NCBI GenBank assembly: GCA_047967505.1
Contig: CM106538.1
Direction: 5' to 3' (one strand)
Origin: Dipteris shenzhenensis
Taxonomy: Eukaryota > Polypodiophyta > Polypodiopsida > Gleicheniales
DNA: 64,000 nt
Part shown: one piece after another, positions 1-14,900 of the stretch
Position numbering within the stretch: position 1 is the first letter of the stretch
How the letters are laid out: every line of letters begins with the position of its first letter
The notes under the pieces: model-generated
What the model was told of the DNA's origin: nothing
Databases searched by the model: none
The model's input: only the letters and a program-made list of their open reading frames with translations
Program-made: the position numbers and the translations under genes

Positions 1-689
1 ATATGTGCAAATAAAAGGTCAACGTACATGTAATGTACAAAGGAATAAATGAAAATGGATGTATTATATGAGCATTACAGAAAATCTGATTAGCAACTTG
101 ACGAGGCAACAATCCATCAGAGAGTTGTATAATATTCCTCAATTTCTACGTTAATACTCAATCGCAAAGATTTATCAACAAGGTATGCACACTAAAATTC
201 AGTGTATGTAAACAAAATTTCAACGACAATAGAATGTACAAAAGTACTGCTGAACGATGATATCACCTGACCACCTAGTGACTTGATAAATGCCCTGCCT
301 TTCCCAGGACGTAGGATGCAATTTGCACTCAAAACAACCATAAAAAGTAAACCAAACCACAATTACTTCTGACTTGAACCCTTGACAGAGTAGATTTAGC
401 TAGATACGGTAAATACTCTGCACTTGTAAAGAAGCATTCGCACTAAACAAGCCATCAGATGTTAAATTCTAAATTCCCAATAATGATTCCCTGATCTGGC
501 TTCACGAATAAAACCCATGCCGCCAGTGAATTCCAGCCAATATTGTATTGGCGAACAATGACAGTAAAACCAACGAAAGTATAAGCTTCTCTCAACAGAT
601 CGTCCCATCAAAGAGGATCAGCATTAACAAAAGCCAGACAATATATCTTCCTATATTATTTCTCATCTATACAAAATCCCATTTTTGGA
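1..689. other. Downstream flank of GIGANTEA / 3' UTR
   Basis: AT-rich sequence after the GIGANTEA stop at 690-692. Part must be the 3' UTR, but I see no clear polyadenylation signal or second gene. Confidence 0.5.
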
Positions 690-1018
690 TCAAACAGGAA
701 CAGAGCAGCCCAAGGAGTTTGCTGCCTCTGCGAGATTTGAAACAGACATACCCAGTGCTCTTAGGTTATGTGTTTCCCACGAAACACATTGCTCTACTGT
801 TCGAGCCCAGTCATCAATCTGTTCCTTTGAAGCATTTCCATCAGCATACCTTGACCCATATATATCACCATCTTTCTGAAGCTTTGGCCTAAGAGATTCT
901 GAGCTCAGCACATTTTGAAGTAGGGCCATACTCAATGCCCTAACATGTGCACTATTGTGGGACAAGCAGCGAACGATTGAGGGGAGCCGCCTCTGAGAAT
1001 TATTCAGAGGAAACCCTT

Positions 1019-1066
<48 letters not shown>

Positions 1067-2853
1067 GCAAACAAATCAGGATGCGCTCTTCATTTAAAAT
1101 TAGCACGATTCTCAACTAGGTCACCATCATCACTTCACATCTTTGAAGAAATGCGCAAAACTATGGCTACTGAATCCAAGCATCAGCAAAATTCATTAAG
1201 TCATGTCAGTTAAGATATGAAACAGAGAACCCCTCCATTTCTGTCCAAAGCACAGAAGTAGAGAGTTAAAATGCTTGGGGACTGCTGGAATTGCAACTTT
1301 ATATTGCTGGAGCCCACACAAAAGCCCTAGATGCTGGATGAAAGCCTTCTGCTTCTGAAAGTTGGATATTTTTAGAAAAATTACAAAAGACTACATGTTG
1401 CCCTCCGCTGTAAATAGCAGTTTAGGGAGAACATTATCTAATTGAAACGACTAATTCTACAGGAAAGAGGCCTTCAGAAAAATAAATATATAACCACAAA
1501 ACCAAGAAACTCAAAGCTCCACGAACAGCCTGCACATGTCAGAGGTTATAGAGCAGATTTTGCAATGCCCATCCGCTCCCCCTTCCTCTCCGCTCCCTTC
1601 CGTAGCCACTTCCTCCGGGTTCCTCTGCTCCGCTCTCCTCTTCCATTCGCCCTTTTTGCTGGCCCTCTTCCCCGGTAGCCTTGCCATTGTTCACTGGTTA
1701 ACAGCCTATAGTTCACTGGTCTCCCACCGTGATTGTGTGGTCTGAGGTGCTGTGGGTGCAGCCCAGAGCCTAGGCGGAGCTACCAAAGCAGACCCCAAGT
1801 CGCAGATGCCCCTAGAGACACACACTAGGTGCTTGCGCAGCCCCTAGAGCTGTCCCGTGCAGAGAGTGTCTAGTGCTCCCCATTTCAGCCTGCATCTGTT
1901 CTGGAGGCCCACATTGCTGGTCAAGGCTCTCCTTCCCACCTGGTGGAGTCGTTGTACAGCTTGGAAGGGGGGGTCTTCAGCAGAGGTCATATACCTAGAT
2001 GAATCCAAGAGCATTCCCAAACTCATCATCTAAAAACACAACATAGTGCACTTTCAATCTCACGATAGTCACTCGTACCATTGAAAACCACAAACTCCGT
2101 CACGCAGAGCAGGGACTTGCTACAATGACATACCTATTGACGTCATCAGCGCCCAACAGAGGGTGTAGACCATAGTATAAAAATATGCTCTCACATATAC
2201 AAATCAGCAGCCCCCCACAGCTAGTGTCTTCCTTGGCAGGCTATGGGCTTTTCTTCAAGAGCTTTGGGCAAGGTTTTTGGAAGGCTAGTGACTTCATTCC
2301 ATGCTGTGAGCCTCCTTTATTTTTCTGGCTTTTTCCACCCAGCCTTTCAGGAGATTCCCGCTCCTCTTTCCTCTCTCTCCCTCCCCTTTTCTTCCTTACT
2401 TGGAAGTGGAGCACTCGTGCTTGTTTTTTTTGGAAATCAAACCTGGTGGTGACCCTTGGTTTGGCAAGAGGAGCTCTCCTGGCAGCATCCTTGACTCTCC
2501 ATGCTGTTAAGGTCCTCCTTTCCCTAGCAGACAAGCAGCAAGTTAAATTGAAGCAGCCACTTCAAGACAAAGCAGTAGGACTTTTCGATTCACACCCTCG
2601 AGGCTCTAGATACAGAGCAATCTTAGCCTAGAGGGGGACCACATCTCGTGGAACAGAGTCCTATTCGCCTAGGCCCATACGTGGTGCATCTCTTCCCCTG
2701 GTACCATAGTTTCACTATGGAGGACTGTGAGAAGTGCAACGGAACTGAACAGAAAGGAGGGGCAAACCAACCCACACACAAACTGAACTGAGAGAGAGAC
2801 AAAGAGAGAGAGACTGCAAGGGAGCTCAAACAAAATGTTGGAGAAATCATAGC

Positions 2854-2900
<47 letters not shown>

Positions 2901-5900
2901 TGTGTGTGGGGGGGTGTGTGTGTGTGATGTGCTCTACTAGAGATCTAGTACTGGTTTGATGTATGATAACTCATCACCTCAGCTCCAAGCCTACCAGCGA
3001 GCCACCCACCGTGAGTATAGTAGAGCTCGTGGCAAACCTGACTAGCTTCCAATCCCAAACACGACCTCCATTCTGGTCCATAGTCAGCTCGCACGATCTC
3101 TCCATGCAGCAGCTTGCAATCACATACGATTCTCAGCAAACGGCTTCTCCAGCCAGCGCAATACTCCATGGTCCCTCTGCCTTTTGACCAAGAGCCAAAA
3201 ATGCATGCGCATCCGTCGTCCAGCCAACCCCCTCTCTGGTTCCCAAGGCAACTTGCCAAATTGGTTTGCATGGGCATGCCACGTAGCAGCCCACGTTTTC
3301 ATCTTTTCGTTGGTCTTTAGTTTGCCCCCAACCCTTCTATGTAGTCAACTCCAATGGCCCAACTTGAAAACTAAGAAAAGTTTGCTCTTCTTGGTCCAAA
3401 CCACAAATTTTAACCCCAATGAATTAATTGCTAGGGGGTTCTAGCACACCAAGCAACCCATGACCTTGCTCCTTGATTTCCCAGGGTTGTGCCTATTGGC
3501 TATGGCAAGCAATGGAAGCTCAAAAATGGAGAAAACACGGAGAAAAACGAGATGATGTAATAGATTGCATCAAAACTGAGAGTGGTGGCTTAATAGGGAG
3601 CCAACATAACAAAACCCTAGGGCTAACTTTCCTAACTAGACTAAGCGTCCTAATTGACCTAGGTGGTATATGTACTAACTATACCAATAGTCCTAATTGA
3701 CTATAACTAGGCCTTTAAGGCAAATACCAAGGAATAAGTGGCACCTATGGATAGCCCATAGAATGGCCTAAAAATCCCCCTCCATGGTATGGGCTGAAGT
3801 ATCCTGGACATGGCTCATAATACATGAATATCTAATGCCATGGCTGCAAATGTTCGTCCTGTAAAGATATAGCAACCTATGACTGTACAGAGTACCACAA
3901 ATCAAGTTACAAAAGATGTTAAGTTTAAAGCTTGCCGAAAAGCCTCAAACTTAGGTCGAGGTAGAGCCTTCCTAAAAAGAACTTCCAAGTTGTCTTCAGT
4001 GGGAACATAAGACAACTGAATATCACCTGCTGATAATCACACTCTAACATAGTGATAGTGAACTGTGAACCTCAATATGCTTTGTGCGAGCATGGAAAAA
4101 AGGATTCCGTGCAACAGCCAAAGCACTCTGACTATCAGTGAAGATGACGGTAGGAGCGATCAAGCATACATAAAGATCTGCAACTAGCTTCCGAAGCCAA
4201 ACACACTCCACTATAGCTGTAAAAGCTGCTTTGTACTCATCTTCACAGCTAGAAGTAGCAATTGTATTCTCCTTCTTGCTGAACCAAGAAACACATGAAG
4301 TACTAAGCATGAAACAGTTGCCACTATATGACACACAAGTGTCCGAACAACCAGCCCAATCACTATCAATGAATCCATGCATGACAAGTGAAGTATCAGC
4401 CCCATAAAGAAGGCCTAAATGCGGAGTGTCTTTGAGATATCAAAAAACACACTTCACGGCATGCCAATGGTGCATAGATAGGCTGAGTATATATCTACTC
4501 AACTGTGAGACAACATACTGTAGACCAAGTCTCGTATGGCATAAGTAAACCAAACAGCCAACTGCTTGCTGATAGAGAGTGACATCACATGTACCGCTGC
4601 CATCCTCATAAGAGAAGCGAAAACCAAGCTCTAAGGGTGTAGATACTTGCCTGCAATCCTCAAACTGAAAACGCTGCAAAAGCTGTCCAAGGTACTTGAA
4701 TTGTGACATCAAAATGCCCCCCTCACTGCTAGCAAATTGGATGCCCAGATAGTAGTGCAAAAGACCAAGATCAGATATAGCAAATGTCCTCTGTAAATCA
4801 AGCTTAAAATCTACAATTTGTTGCGCATGTGTCCCACTCACAAGCATGTCATCCACATAAAGGACTAAAATCAGCAAATCTGTCCCACGCTTGCGGATGT
4901 AAAGAGTATCCTCTATAGGGCTGTTCTGAAAGCCAAGAGTGAGCAAATGAGTATGAATCCTGGAATACCAAGCCGGAGGTGCCTCCTTCAAGCCATAGCG
5001 AGATTTTTTAAAGCGGCATATCTTGCTTTCAGAATTGTGAACCTCAAAGCCAGGAGGTTGGGAAACATAGACCTCTTCCTGCAAATGCCCATGAAGGAAA
5101 GCTGTCTTGATATCAAGCTGGTGTACCTTCCAATGAAAGTGGGTAGCAAAGGCAATAACAATGCAAATAGTAGTGATCCTGGAAGTGGGAGCAAAAGTCT
5201 CCTCAAAGTCAATGCCATGATGCTAAGAATAGCCCTTAGCAACAAGACAAGCCTTGTAACGATCCATTGAACCATCCACCATAGATAAAAGACTTCATAT
5301 CTAAGAATGTGCGAACTTTTTTCATTATGGCATCTTGATGACATAATGGCTCTTCATTGCATGCTGTAGCAACCAACGCATAAGCAACAAAACTAGCATG
5401 CTCTTTTTGGACAGCTCCTCTAGTACGGGTTCGCAAAGGAGTATCTTGTTTGCTGTCTTTTAATGTGTCAAGGAGCCAACGGGGTACCTTTTTGGGCTCC
5501 TGAATTTCACCAGTCAAGAGCCGTGTGCAAATGGTCCTGATCAATGAGGCATATCATGCTGAATACCTAACTGCACATGTGGCTGCAAATGACCAATAGA
5601 GGGAGGAAGGAGGTACAACCTCAGATGGAACATCATTCTGAGCATCGGATGGAGACAAAGGCATCAAGCTATCGAAAATCTCTGGGGCATCAACAAGGGG
5701 CTGTTTTCGACAGTCCAGCAAAGGCATAGAGGTGGATTCATCAAACACAACATCCTGATTGAGAAAACACTTGCCTGTGCGGGGCTGGTAGAGCTTATAG
5801 CCCTTGCACTCTCAGCTATACCCAATAAAAATGCACTTGACAGCTTTATCATCCAACTTAGTGTGTGTCTGTGAAGGCACATGAGCATAAGTTAAGCATC

Positions 5901-8900
5901 CAAAAGTCCTCATGTGAGAAAAATGTGAGGCTTACGACCCGCCCAAGCCTCATAAGGTGTGATAGTTTGCAAGGCCTGGATTTCAAGGCGAAAATCCAAG
6001 TGTAATTAGTGAAGTCATCAATAAAAGTGACAAAATAATAGAAGCCCCCAAGAGCTGCAACCCTCATAGGTCCACAAACATCACTATGAACCAGATAAAG
6101 CTTGTGTGAAGCACCAACTCTCCCATCCTTGGGAAAGTAGCACGATGCATCTTACCAAGCAAGCATGGTTCAGCTGTGTAAACTGTAAAAGAGAGCTGAG
6201 AAAGCTGAGGAAACAGTGTCCAAACCTCTCTCCGTTTGCTGGTCCAAACCTCTGACTGTTGTGCTGCGTGGTCACCTTCAGATCAGGCTGAACTGATGGC
6301 CAAGGGACTGAGGCTAGAGCAGGGCCAGATCTGAGGATCTCAGGGGCTGCACAGGAGGCTGAAGTGGAGCTGTAGGAGGACTGAAGGCAGGAGCAAACTG
6401 AATGAGAAAACAGGGCAGCCAAGGGGCCCTTTTATAGGGCTGGACTGAGCCAACCCAGTCTGTAAACAGACCGACTCAGTCTGTTTTACAGACTGGTTGG
6501 CCTACAACCAGCCTATAAAAAGCCCTCCCTGGCTCATTTGCCAGGGGAGTTTTTGGGCAGCCTGCTTCCCTGCTTACCTGTCCAGCCTTTGGGGACCCTA
6601 AAGGGACTCCTAAAGCCCTCCCTGGCTCATTTGCCAGGGGAGTTTTTGGGCAGCCTTTGCAGGCTGCCTTCCCTGCTAACCTGTCCAGCCTTTGGGGACC
6701 CTAAAGGGACTCCTAACCTAGGCTAAGACCTAAACTATAAGATGTAACCACTTAACCTACTGTTCTCCAGTGGGTACTAGTGAACAAGAACTGACTACTG
6801 ACTTGACCTAAGGCTGAGAGACTGACCTACGTAGCTTGTGCCTGACTGTCCTTGGACAAGGGCTCACAAAGGGGTCACAGCATACGACAAAATCTCCTAT
6901 CTGGGAACTATAATGCACTTGTCGATGTAGCTAGTGTGTCACCTTGCACCCAAGTGCAGGGGTGCATGTGACACACTTGCCACTCATGGGAGCACAGCCT
7001 TTATGCTGAGTTCTCTAAGAATCCGGAGGTGAAGGGGAAGACTACATCAAGATGTCGGCTAGCGCTTATAAAAAGGCAACTCAAAGATAGCAATGATTCT
7101 CTTCATCCAAGCTATCAGCCTGCTTATGAAGCCAAATAATTTCAGTTAAGCCTCTCCCAAAGAGAAGCATAAATAAACAAAAGATCTTATAAATGTAACT
7201 AATAGGGCTACATAACAATAACAAAACAAGAAATATTACAAATCAGAAGAACATCTATCATATAAATCGATTATATATTTACTGTGTGCTCTTGTGCATA
7301 TGCGTATTACCTTCAGACTTAGCTTCCAATATATTGATGTCAAAACTGGAAACAGTATTTGGGAGAGGCTTAATACACGAAAGAGCTTATAACTGTAACT
7401 AATAGGGCTACATAGCACTAACAAAACAAGAAATATTACAAATCAGAAGAACCTTTCTCATATAAATCGATGATATATTTACTGTGTGCTCTTGTGCATA
7501 TGCGTATGACCTTCAGACTTAGCTTCCAATATATTGATGACAAAACTGGAAACAGTAATAAGGACCACAACATCAAAACGATTATAGTAGACAACTCGGA
7601 CTTTTTAATCCATATGACTCCATGTGAAAGATCCCCATGCCTATGAATTACCTTCAATAGAGCTGAAAAGGAATCTACAGCAGAGCTGTCGAAAGGCACC
7701 AACACCTGTGTAGCAACGGCAGTGGCCTCTAGCAACTGTACAAGGAAAGTCAGCATTAGGCATATTCTTAAAAATATGGCATATAAACTGAACAAACAAA
7801 ATGGAGTGTGTGGACAGGCACATGAACCATCCTGCTACCAAAAATACAAAGAGACTATGAAAAAAAGAAATGAATAAAGATACCTCTAATTGAGACATAG
7901 TACAAGCTTCACCATCAACAGCCATCCTTTCAGTCGCCTGATCAAGAAGACCAGGAGACTTGGCAACTACTTTCAAAGCCTCAGGTGCACTGTGAAGACG
8001 AAGAAGCTCAGTCAAAAGGCACAGTATTCGCTTGTTGACTCTCCAAATATGCTGAAATTCTGGCACATCTTCACTTCCTTTCCATACCTGCACGTCCCTT
8101 TCGGCCTACAAAGCAGCTTGATAAAAGAACATCTTATGAAACCAGCACAATGATGCTTGTGATATCGACTCGATACAGAGCACCAGTACACCTCTTTCGA
8201 GCCTCAATCTGGCCCAGCTGAGATCTACTTGCAATATATAACCTTATTCTTTCAATTATAAAAGCTGGGAAGGGGGCTTGACAAAAAAACCTCAAACATC
8301 CACCCAATCAGGTGACTGGCAATTGAGCCCAGCAGAGCAGAACTAATGCATTTTCTTATCGAAGAGCATAGCATAAGCACCCCTTAAACCATCAAATGGG
8401 CACTTAAACTTGACATCACAAACGCTTATTTTTATCTCTTAAAAGAAAACAAAGGCTTGAAAGAAAGCATATCCACCTGAAACACAATCACTGAAGCTGC
8501 CTTCACAGGGTATACTAATGCTATGTTGCAAAGAGCTTCCACTACCTAGCATATCATGTTATGAGACAATGCATTAGTATCAAGGCGATTACCAAAAAAC
8601 AAGAAACTGCTCAGTAGCACATGCAATTAGATTAAAAAGGCAAAAAAGCTTCCTTTTTCAGGGCAGCTCATACCTGTCGCCAACCTCTCTTGGCAGAGGT
8701 ACCTTCACCACCAACCGGCAGTTCAGGTGCAGTTATCAGTCTTTGCCAGAGCAAAGGCACAGCTGCCACAGACAAATTTTCCTTTTCTTGTAGCACAGCT
8801 TTGACAAGAGTACCCACATTGTCGTTCAGATCATTATGCCTATCCATACAGAGGAGTGACACAACATCAGAAGCATTTATGGGAAGGTTAGCCAAAGCTT

Positions 8901-11900
8901 TTCCTGTAGATGGTTTCAAAGCAGTGGTTATAGACATCTGCTCTAGCCCATCAGAGCTTCTCGACCCTCTATCACAACCATGGCAGACCTGCAGTGTCTG
9001 GACAATATCCTGAGTCTGAGAAACCGCTGATTGAGCCTGGATTCTTGATTCATGAACTGAATCTGTAGAATGTTGCTTAGATTCCTTTGTAGAAACTTCA
9101 TGTGCATGAGAATCAACTGTAGTGTCAACCACTGTAGCCACAACCTTTGCATTTTGTTCAACAAGGGCTAACACAGTGGCTGCTTTAGAAGACAACTGAG
9201 GCTCCCACTTGCAACGCATGATAGCTGTCAATGCATGCATACATGCCTTTGATCTTCCCAAAAGATCTGATATATGGGCAGCAACCACCGCAGCTGCAAC
9301 AATCCCGCCAGAACTGCTGTTCCCATTACCTGGAATGCTGTAAGAAGAACATGGAACCAGAGCAAGAAAGGCCTCTAGTAGCCTGAGGAGCCTTCTTGCA
9401 TGATCGGCTGCAGAAGCAACTCCACTGTCTAAACTAATCAAAGGTTCAACATGCTGCAGGTCTGTGGCTCCTGATCCTGCTGTTTGGGAGGGTGTCTGTT
9501 TTGATTTCTCTCGCATGTGTGCAGATATTGAGAGGAGCTGTACTTCACATGCTAAGGCACAGACTGCAGCAACAATATAAGAGTCAAAAGTAGAGACTGC
9601 CCCCCTCTCTTTTCCAGAACAGCGTCCAGAGGGCCTCAATCTCACCTTTGCCTGAGGTTCTCCCTCATCGTTTGATGAGTCGTTGGAGATACAAGCACTT
9701 GACTTTCTGCTACCTTGTTGCACTGCATCATGGCTTAGGCATACTGTAAAAGCAATTGAAAGAAGTCGTGCAGCAAGACCTGCTGATGGACATGCCTCCG
9801 TAAACAAAGAGTGCACCATAGACCGGAGTTCTGCAATAGCCACATGATTTAGGCCAGATCCACCAAAACCAGTTCGGTGAAACCTTGCAAGCCCATTTCT
9901 TTGTTCTTGACTATCTTCCATGGGAAAGGTTCTGTGTAAAATCACTTCTACCGTGGCAGTAAATATTCTCAACAAGCAAGCCTCTGCGGGACTTCCATGG
10001 GGTAAATATTCGAGCACACGCAGGAGAGGCCGGAAAAGATTCCAAGATAAAGAAGGGGGTTGTAACGGTGTTGCCACAACAAGTTCTGGCAGATCAACAG
10101 TAGAGGAATTCAGAGGCAGAAGACCATAGGCTACCTCCCAAAGTGTGCATATCCGCCACTCAACATCTGGCCCATGGTCACACATTAAGGATGCTATTCC
10201 TCTTGCAGTTGCCTCTTCAGTAGCTCTTGCAGCAGCAACCTCCATCTTCTCAAGAACAGCAGTTATCATGTGAGTAAGAAAATTTTAATTATTACAATAA
10301 GCATAAGTGATATTGAAATAAAAAACTCAGGATGGGCTCTACCTGATCCTTAATTGACGATGGCCTTGCAGATCCATAGACAGATTGTCTACCATGGACA
10401 TCTTGAGCATGCCCAGGTGGAGGGAACAGCAAGGCTGGCTGTGAAAACACACGGAATAGCAAGGCTGCCGCTGCATCTGCTGCAATCCCTGACCGCATGG
10501 CCATTGCTGCCCCCACTGGTCTCAAAAAGTGCAGATGCAACCAGTTCCTAGGAAGCTGCACAATAAGCATAGCAAGGCAAGATTAACAACAAGAAGTTCA
10601 CACATTAATGCTACAATTTGCAAAGCTAGAACAACAGCACTACAAACTGTCAGTACTGAAAGCCATTCCACAGTTAAAATATTATTCCCCAGCCTCTCTG
10701 CTGAGTCATGAAATCAACCCAGATACGAAATTCAAAACAAGGTCAATTCAAATCGCTAATATGGCTGACACTATCCAAATGTGAAAGCCCTTCTCCATGA
10801 CATCCACAACCAATGATTATGATGGGAGACCGCCTTCTGAAACCCGGTCAATTTATAACAAGTGAAGCTAAATGGTAGATCGTTGAACCTTGGCATCAGC
10901 ACCCCTTTTTCTTTGACCGTTGTACAGCATCATGATAATTGCTATCACAATGTGAAAAAGTTATTCCCATAGATAGAAACCCCATAGCCCCAAACAAAAT
11001 AGAGTTTTCCACATGCCTGATTAACCAAAGTTCTAATAGTGCAAACCAATCACATTTTTGTTACTGCAAGCACGATATGCATAGCTCGTTTACATAATCC
11101 CTCCCTAGTTCGTCTTTATGTCACTTAAACCTTGAGAGATATATTGCCGATTCAAGTAGCTATTAAGAGCTGAACAGTCAGCCCTGCATAGAGAGTGATA
11201 CAAAAGCTCAATTTGGACAAGCTCTCAAAAAAAGAAAACAGATATAGATCAATTTTTATTTACCCTGGGCTACAAGTGCTAAAATAGAGAGCTTACTTGT
11301 ATTAAACTAGTGATTGTTGTCCTTGTAGAGCATTGAAACACATGTTAAGATAAGAATCTGAAAGTAGCTAATCTAATCTCTTGTAATGGATCTTGACACA
11401 GGCTCAAACGCACATTGACCAGCAGATCCTCAATTACAATTTTATTTTATTTATTTTTTGCAAAAAGAGACTTCTATTAAGTATTAAAGAAAAACCGTTA
11501 GAGCAAGCTCCATACGGGATATATCATGCAATGCACGAAAAGCTCAAAAGCCAAAAAGAAAGGATTGAGGCTGATAGTGTCATCTCAATCCGGTAGAAAC
11601 CTCCGAGAAAAAGGGAGAACCTCTCCAAACTCGAAGAAATATAATCCTTCTGGAAGAGGCTGCCCGTGAAGGGCCCTGCATGCTAGCCCATATGGGTATC
11701 AAAGTGTGAACCGTGTCAGACCAAATACCCGTGAAAACCTGTAATGGGTGTATCTGGGTGCCATCCAAGGCCTCAGTACATCTAGCTCTCCAAATATGCC
11801 AAGAGGAAATGCTAGCCAAAATCTCCCAAGAGGTGTCCACTGAAACATGAGAAGCTCTGAAGGGAGTAAGTGGTACATCATGTAGAGAGCAGGGCTCTAT

Positions 11901-14900
11901 CACCTGCCCGCGGACCGAGAGTGCCCAGGAAGAAGGCTCACCCTCATAAAACACCTGGGGCCCGGTAAGAGATAACCATGCGACCGAGGAAGTGTGAAAG
12001 ATGCTGAGTATCCGAGCAACCCCTTTCCAAACAGTCCTCGCCTGACTGCAGTCCCAAAGGCAATGTCGCACTAACTCCTCTGCAGAATGGCATCGAGGAC
12101 AAGTGGGATCAGCCCCAAATCGTGATCTCCACAGGTTCACTGCAATCCCTCCATGAATAGAAAGCCAAAAGAAAAGAGTGATCTTTCTATTTCTGAGGGA
12201 TTTCCAGAGCCTCCTCCAGAAATTTCTACGCCAGTCTGCGGTGATGAAGAAGCTTTCCCAATGGGGGGCTCTGGAGGGAATCCAACCCCTACTGTTCAGC
12301 TGAAACCTCCTGGCATTACCAACCGTGAAACGAAAGAAGGGAATCCCCCTCTCTTGGTGCCCATGATCTATCCATTCCCACTCTCCTGGGGCCCACTGCA
12401 AGCACCTAATAGGTGCACCTCCATATAACCACAACCTCCAGGATCCCAAGGCCAAGAGCATAGGGTCGGGGTCTAAGTACCACTGCAAGCCCGCTCCAAG
12501 GTCCACAAAACCAGCAATTATGCTTTTCAATAGTCGCAAAATGAAATCAAAGCACATGACAAGCTCTTTGGTACTTGCAACGTGATGCAGAAAGTACTCT
12601 AGGGCAAAGGTTCCTCAGGTCTTTTCCAGGTCAAGGAAGAAATGCAGTCCAGACTTCTATGTTTACGTCTGTTTACTCCAACTTGCTCAGGCCATGAACA
12701 GATTCCAAAGTTTCGTTGTTCCCTCCTTTGGAAATAAAAATTTTGTTGTTGATACTCATGGAACAGAATGTAATATCTAATCTTCTATATAATAAATATA
12801 TAACTTTTCTGCCCCATAAACAAAAGGAATCTGAAAGTAGTGACCTATTACATAGGAGCTTGTGGTAGGTCTACCGCACTAGCAAGAGTTTGGTACCTGC
12901 CCCAAGATTATAAAGGCATCAACAAGGAGGCTTGCTAACATCTAACAAAACAACCTTGCTCCCATCATCCATGGCTAGCCAACTTGTCAAGATCAAAGCA
13001 TGTACTACCCGAAGATGGAAGGACAAGAGCTGTCCACAAATTGAGAGCGGCAAATGGGGACCTCTCAACAGATGGAGAGAAAGAAAGAAATAAAGTTTAT
13101 TAAAGTTTACTAAAGACCTATGGGTCTATGAGACTAATAGAAAACCCGATACGATGAGCAAAAGGGTGAAGCTACTAAGCAAGCACCCTAACCCATGCTA
13201 GAAAACTGTGTAGACATAGTCAATGCCATCATCATACAGATCACCATAGTCATCATCATCATAACAGATGTAATACGAAACGATACCATCCAATACAATG
13301 CAGCACACACATGGCATGAAACATCAAGCTATGCCCAGTGACAAGATAGGCCGTGTAGACAAGAAGCCCGTGATAGATCGCCTTCTACTGTCTGGAGGAG
13401 TAGTCCCTTGTGCCCTCCTAGCGGCTACTGTATGCCTAACAAGCGCCACAATAACCCCTGTCGATCGTATACCAGGTCCGAAAATAGATGAGATGTCATC
13501 TAGCATGATCAGTCTTTGTTGAGTGTGGTACGTCTCGGTCTCGGGGTCTCTGCCTCTCTTGCTATCTATGATTGGGGAGGCAGCATGCTTTGGCTGGAAG
13601 TACTCTATGATCACACTCTAAGATGGGTCAGATAAGACCTCCCACCCCTATCTCTGTGATCTGATGAGGCACTCCACACTTAGACTATCAAGTATCAACA
13701 TCTCTCCCCAATCTGAGTAAGTGTATCCTTCTAGCTCGCTCCCTAGGAGTAGACAATATCATTGTCCTAAGTTCTTCAAATACCATAGAACTCTAAACAA
13801 TGTGTCTGATGTGGTGACTATGAGAACTTGCACGACACCTTTAACATAGTTGTGTCGATGAGTGTAGATGAGATAGAGAAGACATGCCCTCGGCTATGAG
13901 AGCTTACTCAATACCCCAACTACAAAAGAATTGTCATGACGAGTGTTATCAACTGATGATAGCTAGTGCAATCCACCACGAGACGAGTCATCTTTGGAAA
14001 GCTTACTCCCCGGATCCATGGTAGTAACTACTAGGCTGCAATCTATCATCCACAATCCCTCCAAAAGCTCCAGAAAATAAATGTGTTGGCTATGAAATAT
14101 TCCACCAACCATCCTCTATATCTCCATTCCAAGGAACTAATGAAAGCTCCCCAAGATTTGGTCATCTCAAATTCATTTTGAAGCATAACATGTATCACCT
14201 ATCATGCTATGATGATTTTCAGAGATGATAATGTAATGAACCAAATTCTCTTACTCTCCTCAAATTCTTGATTTCAACTCGATTTGTTGAGAAACTAAGA
14301 CTCTATGACTACTTTAGAGGCCCTCCTCCAGTATTCAAGTTGCAGTATCGCCACCATGGCCTCCATATGAGGTATTTTTTTCCCTACCCTATTTGTTTCC
14401 TACGCTAGACTAGACTAGATTGACTATCTACATGCATAGGACATAGCCTATGTGCTCTCCAAGTTGTGTAATATTGGTCATGACGTGAGAGTCGAGAATG
14501 ATGGAATGAGCAAGGTGGAATGCATGAAGATGGGATGTGAACACGCGAGTGGTCACACCTCATCAATGTCGGGTGTGACAGGCAATAGAAACCTAGAAAA
14601 AGAGAGATAGAAAGCCAAAAACGAGCTGCTATGATCAAAATGCTGCAAGTACAAGTGTGGAGACTCAAGGGAGAGCCAACATAACAAAACCCTAGGGCTA
14701 ACAGCCCTAACTAGACTAAGTGTCCTAACTGACCTAGATGGTACATAAACTAGCTGTGCCAATAGCCCTAACTGACTATAACTAGGCCTACAAGACTCAT
14801 ACCAAGGTATAAGTGGCATCTATGGATAGCCCATAGAGTGACCTACAAACCCCCCTCCATGGTATGGACTGAAGTATCCTGGACAAGGCTCAGGATACCT

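Larger units (their letters stand above)
3485..6173 (-). mobile_element. Ty1/copia retrotransposon, 5'-truncated (element 1)
   Basis: Same family and strand as the complete element at 14567-20880. On the minus strand it retains an integrase piece with DFTNYTW (5858-6067), the IN-RT linker (5554-5748), RT (4440-5084, with SRYGLKEAPPAWYS and YVDD), RNase H (4044-4382, ending RTKHIEVH) and a divergent 3' LTR ending near 3772. Gag, protease, most of integrase and the 5' LTR are gone. Homology stops sharply at about 6173, and there are internal deletions near 5250-5330 and 5980. The reading frames are broken, so it cannot move by itself. It lies in GIGANTEA intron 13 in sense orientation. The left boundary is approximate. 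Confidence 0.85.

Noticed and set aside
947-1213. 88-residue frame rich in Ser-Leu
   Set aside because: It is created by the (CT)n microsatellite and overlaps GIGANTEA exon 14 on the other strand.
2170-2640. Possible plus-strand solo LTR: TATAAAAATA at about 2175 and a 148-residue frame
   Set aside because: I could not find TG...CA ends with a target-site duplication, and the frame has no known domain.
8690-9013. Plus-strand frame opposite GIGANTEA exon 10
   Set aside because: Antisense shadow of a strongly conserved coding exon.
10246-10269. Start of the long GIGANTEA exon at the ATG at 10269
   Set aside because: This ATG is inside the intron; family alignment and the acceptor ending GAGAAG place the exon start at 10245.
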